A program made the translations under genes and the position numbers. DNA of 64,000 bases from Streptomyces goshikiensis (lineage in GTDB: Bacteria > Actinomycetota > Actinomycetes > Streptomycetales > Streptomycetaceae): positions 995,807 to 1,059,806 of the forward strand of contig NZ_BMVE01000002.1 of NCBI RefSeq assembly GCF_014650555.1, read 5' to 3'. Positions 17,501 to 24,159 of this stretch are shown piece after piece. The notes below the pieces were generated by a model. It searched no databases. It saw nothing but the letters and a program-made list of their open reading frames with translations, and was not told the origin of the DNA. Positions within the stretch are counted from its first letter, which is position 1. The number at the start of each line of letters is the position of its first letter.

Positions 17501-17862
17501 CCAAGCTGCCCACCTTCTACAAGGACTTCCCCACCGACGTGTCCCCGCTGACCCGGCAGCACCGCAGGGACCCACGGCTCGCCGAGCGCTGGGACCTGGT
17601 GGCCTTCGGCACCGAACTGGGCACGGCCTACTCGGAGCTGACCGACCCCGTCGAACAGCGGCGCCGGCTCACCGCGCAGTCGCTGCTGGCGGCGGGCGGC
17701 GACCCGGAGGCGATGGAGCTCGACAACGACTTCCTGGACGCGCTGGAGTACGCCATGCCGCCGACCGGCGGCCTGGGCATCGGCGTGGACCGGCTGGTCA
17801 TGTTCCTCACCGGTCTGACGATCCGCGAGACGCTTCCGTTCCCCCTGGTGCGGCGCGGCTGA
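14560..17862 (+). CDS. lysX: LysX: lysylphosphatidylglycerol synthase fused to lysyl-tRNA synthetase
   Basis: 1100 residues from ATG 14560. The same frame is open far upstream, but family similarity begins here. The first 250 residues hold about six membrane helices. A DUF2156/MprF-type transferase domain follows (about 260-590, with [23 protein letters not shown] and [12 protein letters not shown]). From about 605 comes a class II lysyl-tRNA synthetase: OB-fold ([15 protein letters not shown]), motif 2 ([20 protein letters not shown]) and motif 3 ([15 protein letters not shown]). In mycobacteria this fusion charges tRNA and adds lysine to phosphatidylglycerol, giving resistance to cationic peptides. 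The same job is likely here. Confidence 0.95.
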   Translation: [1100 protein letters not shown]

Positions 17863-17896
17863 TCGGGTGAGGGGCACAAGGAGCGTCCGCGCCTCT

Positions 17897-17916
17897 CGAC
17901 ATCCGCGGGGATGTCG
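17897..17916. promoter_or_regulatory. 8-bp-arm inverted repeat between lysX and deacetylase
   Basis: CGACATCC and GGATGTCG flank a 4-base centre (GCGG). It begins 35 bases after the lysX stop and ends 16 bases before the deacetylase ATG. It may be a lysX terminator hairpin or an operator for the downstream gene; the sequence alone does not decide. Confidence 0.55.
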
Positions 17917-17932
17917 TTGATACGTAGTAATA

Positions 17933-18880
17933 ATGAAAAACGACGAACCGACAGTAGGGCGGCGCGTGCTCCTGCGCACCGCCGTCTTCCTCGGAGTCGC
18001 CGCCGCCTCGGGACTGCTCTCCGGGGGCGAGACCGGCGCGCCCGGACCGGGCACGGCCAGGGGCGGCCTCCCGGGTACCCCGGGTACCCCGGGTGCCCCG
18101 GGCGGCGCCGCCGGGGCCGGAGCCGGGGCCGCCGGGCCGGGCGGGGGAGCGGCGGGAGCCGGCGGAGCGCCCGCGATGAGCCTCCAGGGCCCGCCCCGCA
18201 CGGCGTACCGGCTCCAGCCCATGACCTCCGAGGCGCCGGCCCGGCAGGCCGCGGCGAAACCCGCCGTCCGCACCCGGCCCATCCTGGAACTGCCCGCCGG
18301 CACCACCCCGGCCCACGCGATGACGCTCACCTTCGACGACGGCCCCGACCCCCGCTACACCCCCGTCATCCTCGACATCCTCGCCCGCCACGGGGTGCGC
18401 GCCATGTTCTTCGTCTGCGGGGAGATGGCCACCGAACACCGCGACCTGCTGCGCCGGATGGTCGCCGAGGGCCATGTCATCGGCAACCACACCTGGACCC
18501 ACCCGCACCTCCCCAAGCTCAGCCGGCCCGCCCTCGCCTCCGAGATCGGCCGCACGAGCGACGTCGTACACGAGGCCGTCGGAGAGGCACCCGTCTGGTT
18601 CCGCGCACCGTACGGGGAGTGGAACAGGGCCACGTTCGAGATCGGGGCCGAGCTGGGCATGGAGCCGCTCGCCTGGACCGTGGACACCCTGGACTGGAAG
18701 GAACCCGGCACCCCCGCCATCGTCTCCCGGGCCCTCAAGGGGGCCGCGCCCGGCGTGATCGTCCTGTCCCACGACGCGGGCGGCAACCGGTCGCAGACCG
18801 TCCAGGCCCTCGGCGAGTACCTCCCCCAGCTCATCGGGCGGGGCTACCGGATGACCCTGCCGACCCTGCCGCCCCGCTGA
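17933..18880 (+). CDS. Exported polysaccharide deacetylase (NodB homology)
   Basis: 315 residues. The N-terminus has GRRVLLRTAVFLGVAAASG, a twin-arginine-like export signal. Residues about 40-78 are a Gly-rich linker with collagen-like G-x-y triplets (GLPGTPGTPGAPG). The NodB domain starts near 125: TFDDGPD (motif 1, catalytic Asp and metal Asp), HTWTHPH (motif 2, metal His pair, about 183-189), RAPYGEWN (motif 3) and LSHD (motif 5). Probably a metal-dependent deacetylase of peptidoglycan or chitin-like polymers acting outside the membrane. Confidence 0.9.
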   Translation: MKNDEPTVGRRVLLRTAVFLGVAAASGLLSGGETGAPGPGTARGGLPGTPGTPGAPGGAAGAGAGAAGPGGGAAGAGGAPAMSLQGPPRTAYRLQPMTSEAPARQAAAKPAVRTRPILELPAGTTPAHAMTLTFDDGPDPRYTPVILDILARHGVRAMFFVCGEMATEHRDLLRRMVAEGHVIGNHTWTHPHLPKLSRPALASEIGRTSDVVHEAVGEAPVWFRAPYGEWNRATFEIGAELGMEPLAWTVDTLDWKEPGTPAIVSRALKGAAPGVIVLSHDAGGNRSQTVQALGEYLPQLIGRGYRMTLPTLPPR

Positions 18881-18914
18881 GGAAACGCTCCCCGGCGGGG
18901 CGACGGCGCCGTCC

Positions 18915-19580
18915 TCAGCGGGTCGCCACCATCCGGGCGAAGACCACCACGTTGCCGTCGTAGCCCTTCGCCTTCGAATAGCCGCCGCCACACGTGATCA
19001 CCCGGAGTTCGGCGTGCCCGGTGTCCCCGTACACCCGGGCTCCGGGGAAGGACTCCTTCGAGAAGACCTCCACCCCGTACACCTCGAACACCGCGGTGCG
19101 CCCGTCGTACCGCTCCACCTCGATGTGATTGCCCTTGCGGACCGACCCGAGGCCGTAGAAGACCGCCGGGCCCTGCGCGTTGTCCACGTGGCCCACGAGC
19201 ACCGCCGAACCGCGCTGCCCCGGCGAAATGCCGTTGAGGTACCAGCCCGCCAGATTCGGGTCCTGCGGCGGCGGGGCGTCGATCCAGCCCTGCGCGTCCA
19301 GCCCGACCGTCATCACCGGCGCGTCCACCTTGATCGCCGGGATCCGCACGCGCTGCACCGACGAATGCTCCAGCACCTCCATGTCCTGTGGCGGCTCGGG
19401 CGGCTTCACCGGCAGCTGATCGGAGCTCGCCGCGACCGCCGCGGCCGCGGCGGGCTGCGGCGGACCGTCCTGCGCCAGCGCCCCGTTGCGCATCATGGCG
19501 AGGCCGCTGAGCATGACCAGCGCGAGCACACCCCAGGGGGCGCGTCTTCTCGGTGGCTGCTCGCTCTCGTCCTCGGTCAT
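18915..19580 (-). CDS. Class F sortase
   Basis: 221 residues from ATG 19580 (GGGAGA upstream). One N-terminal membrane anchor (about 14-34) is followed by an Ala/Pro linker and the sortase barrel: RIPAIKVDAPV, AGWYLNGISPGQRGSAVLVG, catalytic His in VGHVDN, catalytic Cys197 in VITCGG and Arg in VVVFARMV. The VITCGG active site and the short length mark actinobacterial class F rather than class E. It lies beside two secreted proteins with matching C-terminal membrane tails, the likely substrates. Confidence 0.9.
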   Translation of the reverse strand: MTEDESEQPPRRRAPWGVLALVMLSGLAMMRNGALAQDGPPQPAAAAAVAASSDQLPVKPPEPPQDMEVLEHSSVQRVRIPAIKVDAPVMTVGLDAQGWIDAPPPQDPNLAGWYLNGISPGQRGSAVLVGHVDNAQGPAVFYGLGSVRKGNHIEVERYDGRTAVFEVYGVEVFSKESFPGARVYGDTGHAELRVITCGGGYSKAKGYDGNVVVFARMVATR

Positions 19581-19650
19581 GGCTCTCCCTTCCCGACGCG
19601 GGGGTCCCGACCCGCGTTCCAGTCCCACCCCTGTACGCCCTTCCTCCCGC

Positions 19651-19698
19651 ACGTTAAGCGCGCACGGGGGGTCCGGCGATCGGTGAGGGGCGAACGGG
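19651..19698 (-). promoter_or_regulatory. Conserved promoter element of the sortase gene
   Basis: On the minus strand a -10-like TAACGT (19656-19651) lies 18 bases below a 24-bp upstream block (19698-19675, core TCACCGATCGCC). The same block and exactly the same 18-base spacing recur at 21342-21389 before the secreted-protein gene; 20 of 24 block positions match. The predicted start point is about 64 bases before the sortase ATG. Confidence 0.6.
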
Positions 19699-19932
19699 TG
19701 GTGCGCCCGGTCGGGGTGCGCCCATCCAGGTATTCGTCACATAAATGCCTGACGGGTCGTGACCTGCGGATCCGTCAGCAAACGCGAACGCCCTTCGGCG
19801 TGTCGCTCAACCGGGCGGCCCAAAGCCGGACATGCGCCGGTTGCGGAGCGCCCCGAGGGTTCGACGTGGGAGGCGTTCTCGTCGATCATCCCGGGCGACC
19901 GCTCCGGGGCGCTTCCCGTTGGAGGTTCCACC

Positions 19933-20508
19933 ATGCGTGTTCTCCGCGCCCTCACCGTGGCCGCGGCGGCCTGCGTCGCCCTCGGCCTCAGTACCACGCT
20001 CGCCGTCGCTGACGCGGCGGGCGGCCCGCCACCGGGCAACGGCCGCGGCGGCGACGGCTCCGGCCGCGGCGGCGACGGACCCGGCCGCGGCGGCAACGGC
20101 TCCGGCAACGGGCCCAGCAACGTCACGGTCAACCCGTACTCCGTGCACCAGGGCGCCACGATGCAGGTCAGCGCCGCCGGCTGCGGCCACGGCGGCACGG
20201 TCTGGTCGCACGGCAACTTTCCGCAGACGAACCTGTCCGCCGGCTCCATCGGGTTCGCGACCGTGCGGATCTTCAACCACGCCTCGCCGGGCAACCACAC
20301 GCTGTCGGTCAAGTGCCACGACAACAGCCTGGTCGCCACCCACCGCTTCACGATCCTGCGGGGCAACGGCGCCCAGGGCGGCATCGGCGGATCCATCGGC
20401 CCGTCCGCCGCCGAGACCGCCATCGGTGCGGGCCTCGTCGGTACGGCGGCCCTGGGCGCGGGCATCCACGTGGTGCGCCGTCGCCGCCCGGCCGGTGCCA
20501 CGGGCTGA
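19933..20508 (+). CDS. Secreted protein with C-terminal membrane tail, sortase-linked
   Basis: 191 residues from ATG 19933, GGAGG upstream. Signal peptide (about 1-30), Gly/Arg/Asp repeats (GRGGDGSGRGGDGPGRGG), then one strand-rich domain of about 80 residues with two Cys (SAAGCGHGG and SVKCHD). The tail is GGIGGSIGPSAAE, then a hydrophobic GAG-rich helix and VVRRRR. It is a paralogue of the protein at 20604 and divergent from the class F sortase. It lacks LPxTG. Wall attachment through a non-canonical signal is inferred. Confidence 0.75.
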   Translation: MRVLRALTVAAAACVALGLSTTLAVADAAGGPPPGNGRGGDGSGRGGDGPGRGGNGSGNGPSNVTVNPYSVHQGATMQVSAAGCGHGGTVWSHGNFPQTNLSAGSIGFATVRIFNHASPGNHTLSVKCHDNSLVATHRFTILRGNGAQGGIGGSIGPSAAETAIGAGLVGTAALGAGIHVVRRRRPAGATG

Positions 20509-20536
20509 CCGGCCGACCTCCCCGGGCAGCCCCGAT

Positions 20537-20583
20537 TCGCCGGTCGCCCCGGGTCCTGGCACAGGACCCGGGGCGACCGGCGA
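20537..20583. terminator. Very strong bidirectional terminator
   Basis: Perfect 21-bp arms (20537-20557 and 20563-20583) with a 5-base loop lie between the two convergent secreted-protein genes. This is the longest perfect short hairpin in the window. Confidence 0.9.
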
Positions 20584-20603
20584 TCGAGCGCCGGTGCGTA
20601 CGC

Positions 20604-21263
20604 TCAATGGCTGCGGCCGGTTCCGCGCCGCCGGACCACGTACGCCGTACCGGCGGACGCGGCGAGGAAGAACGCGGCGCCCGCGCCGAGTTCCAGGGGG
20701 TCCATGCCGGCCACACTGCCGCCGAGTCCGCCGCGCACCCCCAGGGCGCCGCTGCCGGAGGGCGCGGGAACTGAGCCCGCGGGGACGGGGGCAGCCGGGA
20801 CGGAGCCGCGCGGGACCGGGGCTGCGGAGTTGCGCGGGACCGGGGCCGCGGGATTGCGCGAGACGCCGGCCGTGGAGCTGGTGGTCGGCCGGGTGGTGCC
20901 GCCGGCGATGGTGACATCGGCCGAGCCGGTCTCGCCGTTGCAGGTGAAGGAGACGGAGTACACGGCTCCGCGCCGGGCGTCCCGGTCCACGGTCACCCGC
21001 GCCGTCTGTCCGCGCGCGATGCTGACGGTGTCGAAGATTCCGGAGGAGGCCGTCGCGTAGGCGGCGTTGCAGCCGCTCACGGAGAGCACCGCCTGACCGC
21101 CGGGGGCCACCGTCGACGGGGTGACGGTGAAGCCGAACGAGGTCACGGCGGGCTGGGCCTCGGCCGCCGTCGCGGAGGGCATGCAGAGAGCGCCGAGCGC
21201 GAGGGCGGCGCCCGTGGCGCCGGCGCTCAGCAGGGCTGTGGCGGAGCTGCGTATCGCACCCAT
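20604..21263 (-). CDS. Secreted protein with C-terminal membrane tail, sortase-linked paralogue
   Basis: 219 residues. Signal peptide (about 1-33), a single strand-rich domain (VTPSTVAPGGQAVLSVSGC ... VSFTCNG, two Cys), a spacer with repeats of AAPVPR, then GGLGGSVAGMDPLE, a hydrophobic GAG-starting helix and VVRRRG. The order of domain, spacer, GG[IL]GGS block, Glu, GAG helix and Arg tail matches the neighbour at 19933. Both probably share one processing enzyme, the adjacent class F sortase. Its promoter carries the same upstream element as the sortase gene. Confidence 0.75.
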   Translation of the reverse strand: MGAIRSSATALLSAGATGAALALGALCMPSATAAEAQPAVTSFGFTVTPSTVAPGGQAVLSVSGCNAAYATASSGIFDTVSIARGQTARVTVDRDARRGAVYSVSFTCNGETGSADVTIAGGTTRPTTSSTAGVSRNPAAPVPRNSAAPVPRGSVPAAPVPAGSVPAPSGSGALGVRGGLGGSVAGMDPLELGAGAAFFLAASAGTAYVVRRRGTGRSH

Positions 21264-21341
21264 GGTTGATTCTCCGGATCCCCGAGGAGCAGCCGCGGAA
21301 CGGTTTCCGCACGTGGGAGTTCGTGCGCCTCGATGTCCGCC

Positions 21342-21389
21342 ACGCTAGGTGCGGGCCCGGTCACCCGCGATCAGTGACGGGCGAATGGG
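21342..21389 (-). promoter_or_regulatory. Conserved promoter element of the secreted-protein gene
   Basis: Minus-strand -10-like TAGCGT (21347-21342) is separated by 18 bases from a 24-bp block (21389-21366, core TCACTGATCGCG) nearly identical to that before the sortase gene. The predicted leader is about 72 bases. Confidence 0.6.
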
Positions 21390-21456
21390 GCATGGCCGTA
21401 GGCCGAACCGGGGACGGGAGGCCCGCCCCCGGTTTGCCGGGCCGCCGGGACCCGGC

Positions 21457-22227
21457 TCAGTCGCCGAGGCCGAGGTGCGGGAACTGGCTGAGGAAGGGCT
21501 CGGCGGTCGCCGAGAAGCCCCGGCCGAACGGGGCGTCGAAGTCCCAGATCAGGAACAGCAGGAACGCGATCAGGGCACTGAACAGGCCCGCCAGCAGCAT
21601 CTCGCGGAACGAGCGCCGGATCTGCAGGGTGAAGATCAGGCCGACCGTCACCAGCGCCCCCGCGATCAGCCCGAACCAGACCACCCCCGGCATCGTCGCC
21701 CCCGCGCCCGCGCCACGGGAGCTGCGGGCGTCGTCCACCGCGGCGACCTGGTCCACGAGGGGCTGGTAGGCCTGCCCCTCGTGGTCGGTCTGCGGGTCGT
21801 AGTCCGTCACGTCCCGGCGGATGCGTTCCAGCAGCTCCCCGCCGTGGTCGGTGAGAGTGCCGCTCTCCGCCATCTCCGCCCACTCGGTGCGCACCACGTA
21901 CGTCACGTACGCGTCGACGTCGGCGCGGATCTTCTTGCGCACCTCGACCGGATAGACCTCGGAACGGACGCTGACCTCGTGCAGGGCCTGCGCCTCCTGG
22001 CGCACGTACTCCTGGGCGGCGCCGCGGCCCTCCCAGACGCCCGCGATCGCCAGGCCCAGCACGATCGCGTAGATCACCCCGATCATCATCGTCATGTACT
22101 CGATGACGTCCGGGGTTTCGTTCGGATCGTCGTTGTCGCCGATCCGCCGGTGGTTGAAGAAGGCGATGGACAGCACCACGGCGCACGCGGCTGCCATCGC
22201 GATGGAAAGGACGAGCCATTCCGACAA
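21457..22227 (-). CDS. DUF4239 (bestrophin-like) membrane protein
   Basis: 256 residues. Two N-terminal helices (about 4-24 and 42-64) come first; IEYMTMMIGVIYAIVLGLAI lies in the second. A soluble middle with GRGAAQEYVRQEAQALHEVS is followed by two C-terminal helices (about 180-200 and 210-228). The 2+2 helix plan and the YAIVLGLAI...VWEGR signature fit DUF4239, a bestrophin-like family whose role in bacteria is not settled. Between the secreted paralogue and the His/Pro-rich exported protein. Confidence 0.8.
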   Translation of the reverse strand: MSEWLVLSIAMAAACAVVLSIAFFNHRRIGDNDDPNETPDVIEYMTMMIGVIYAIVLGLAIAGVWEGRGAAQEYVRQEAQALHEVSVRSEVYPVEVRKKIRADVDAYVTYVVRTEWAEMAESGTLTDHGGELLERIRRDVTDYDPQTDHEGQAYQPLVDQVAAVDDARSSRGAGAGATMPGVVWFGLIAGALVTVGLIFTLQIRRSFREMLLAGLFSALIAFLLFLIWDFDAPFGRGFSATAEPFLSQFPHLGLGD

Positions 22228-22288
22228 GATGACTCCAAATCGGTCGGACGGGCGCTGACCGCCGAGGGGCAGGGCGGCGGTGGCGCGG

Positions 22289-22987
22289 CTAGCGCGGGCG
22301 CAGCGCGACGATCGCGAGCACCGCGGGGGCCGAGGTCAGCAGGGTGAAGGTGACGGGCGAGATGTGGTGCTCGACCGGCTTGCGGGCCGGCGCGTGGTAC
22401 GTCGGGCGCGCCACCGGCTTGGGCGGTGGCGGCGGGGTCACCACCGGGGCGGGGGGCGCCGGTGGTGGCGGTGGTGCCGGTGGTGGTGCCGGGGCCCGCT
22501 GGACGCGGAGCGGGGCCGGCTTCGGCGCGGGCGGCGTGGGCCGGGGCCCCGGCGGCGGAGCCGGCGGTGGCGCGGGTTCGGGCGGCGGTGGCGTCGGCTT
22601 CGGGGGCGGCGTCGGTTTGGGCGGGGTCGGCTTCGGGGTGGGCGTGGGTGTGGGGGTGGGCGTGGGCGTCGGTGTCGGCTTCGGTGGGCACGGCGGGGGA
22701 GGCGGCGGGCAGTGGGGGCGGCCGTGGCCGTGGCCATGCCCGCTGCCGTGGCCGTTCCCGTGGCCGTTTCCATGACCGTTTTCATGGCTGCCGCCGTGAT
22801 GTCCGCCACCCCGGGAAGCTCCGCCCCCGCCGTAGGCGACGGCCGCGAGCGCCCTGGCGACGGTCGCTTCGTCGCCGGCGTCGATCGTCGCGTAGGCACG
22901 GCTGTCAGCCACGGCCGGTGTGGTGGCGAGCGCCGCCCACAGCAGGACCGGGACCGCCAGCAGGCGCCGGGCACAGGCTCTGTTCAC
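22289..22987 (-). CDS. Exported His/Gly- and Pro-rich surface protein
   Basis: Start taken as GTG 22987, giving 232 residues with a signal peptide (NRACARRLLAVPVLLWAALA). A GTG at 23020 would add 11 Arg-rich residues; neither has a clear binding site. The mature chain begins with a short conserved-looking stretch, then a GHGNGHGNGHGSGHGHGHG tract, then about 110 residues of Pro with TP and KPTPP repeats, and ends in a hydrophobic helix plus RPR. The shape suggests a wall-spanning stalk anchored by its C-terminus. The His tract could bind metal. Family not recognised. Confidence 0.65.
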   Translation of the reverse strand: MNRACARRLLAVPVLLWAALATTPAVADSRAYATIDAGDEATVARALAAVAYGGGGASRGGGHHGGSHENGHGNGHGNGHGSGHGHGHGRPHCPPPPPPCPPKPTPTPTPTPTPTPTPKPTPPKPTPPPKPTPPPPEPAPPPAPPPGPRPTPPAPKPAPLRVQRAPAPPPAPPPPPAPPAPVVTPPPPPKPVARPTYHAPARKPVEHHISPVTFTLLTSAPAVLAIVALRPR

Positions 22988-23313
22988 CCGGGGAGCATGG
23001 GCCCGCGCGCGCCCGCGCACGCTCGGCCCCGCCTCGGTTCGCCTGAACGGGCGGAGTTGGGACCCTATGGGTTTGAGCCAGTCTTCGATGGGGTTCGGTC
23101 ACGAGTCGATCAATCCGCAAAAGGGATGTGTCGGATTCGCTCATAGGTGGTGCGGAGTGCCTCGTCCCCCTTTGATGTGTGACCAAGAACGGATCGCCAA
23201 TTTCCGCTTTGGCTCGCTCCGTTGGTCAATGATCAGTACATTCGGCTCGGACAGGAGTCCGACACGAGTCCGACACGTCCGGACCACGGAATCACTACGG
23301 CTTGGAGAACCCG
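22988..23313. other. Gene-free 326-bp region before the methyltransferase
   Basis: No gene seen. It is less GC-rich than its surroundings and contains a direct repeat GAGTCCGACAC twice in tandem (about 23255-23277) close to the downstream ATG. A possible -10 TACATT lies at 23237-23242 without a good -35. Likely the promoter region of the methyltransferase-rmdA pair. Confidence 0.4.
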
Positions 23314-24159
23314 ATGGAGCGCCCCGCCTGGGCCCCGCCAGGCATCGACATATCGGTGCCGAGCGTGTCCCGCATCTACGATTACTACCTGGGCGGCTCG
23401 CACAATTTCGAGGTCGACCGCCAGGCCGCCCGACGCGCCATGGAATTCATGCCGGGGCTCCCCAAGATCATGCAGGCGAACCGGGCATTCATGCGCCGCG
23501 CCGTCCGCTACGCCGTAGGCCAGGGCGTCACCCAGTTCCTCGACATCGGCTCCGGCATCCCCACCTTCGGCAATGTCCACGAGATCGCCCGGGCCGCGAG
23601 CCCCGAGGCGCGCGTGGTCTACGTCGACCACGACCCGGTCGCCGTCGCGCACAGCCGCGCCGTCCTGGCCGGGGACGACCGAGCCGACATCGTCGCCGCC
23701 GACCTGCGCAAGCCCCAGGAGATCCTGGCCGCCCCCGAGGTCGGCCGGCTCCTGGACCTCAGCCGCCCCGTCGCGCTCCTGCTCGTCGCCGTCCTGCACT
23801 TCCTGGAGGACGCGGACGACCCGTACGCCGCCGTCGCCGGACTGCGTGACGCGCTCGCCCCGGGAAGCCTGCTGGTCCTCACCCACGCCTCGTACGAGGG
23901 GATCCCGCTCACCGAGGAGGTCGCGGCCGGCACCGTCGGCGTCTACCGCGACATCCGCAACCCGCTCGTCATGCGCAGCGGAGCGGAGATCACCCGGTTC
24001 TTCGACGGCTTCGAGCTGGTCGAGCCCGGCGTCGTGGCGATGCCGAACTGGCGGCCCGACGGTGCGTCCGGCGCCGCGGACGGCGAGGCTGCGGACGGCG
24101 AGGCGGCGGAAGACCCGTACGCCTTCTCCGGCTTCGGTGGTGTGGGGCGCAAGGCGTGA
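23314..24159 (+). CDS. SAM-dependent methyltransferase (Methyltransf_19/DUF574 type)
   Basis: 281 residues from ATG 23314 with GGAG seven bases upstream. Hallmarks: PSVSRIYDYYLGGSHNFEVD near the N-terminus, FLDIGSGIPTFGNVHE (SAM-binding loop), VVYVDHDPVAVAHSRAVL and LVAVLHFLEDADDP. This actinobacterial family is abundant in streptomycetes, usually with unknown substrates. A C-terminal DGEAADGEAAED stretch is an acidic linker. Its last codons overlap the start of the c-di-GMP gene by 4 bases, so the two are translationally coupled. Confidence 0.9.
   Translation: MERPAWAPPGIDISVPSVSRIYDYYLGGSHNFEVDRQAARRAMEFMPGLPKIMQANRAFMRRAVRYAVGQGVTQFLDIGSGIPTFGNVHEIARAASPEARVVYVDHDPVAVAHSRAVLAGDDRADIVAADLRKPQEILAAPEVGRLLDLSRPVALLLVAVLHFLEDADDPYAAVAGLRDALAPGSLLVLTHASYEGIPLTEEVAAGTVGVYRDIRNPLVMRSGAEITRFFDGFELVEPGVVAMPNWRPDGASGAADGEAADGEAAEDPYAFSGFGGVGRKA

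Noticed and set aside
14038..18330. 1430-codon open frame on the minus strand opposite lysX
   Set aside because: Only its end (14038-14499) encodes the stress protein. The rest is antisense to lysX and low-complexity Gly/Ala/Glu, a product of GC-rich third positions.
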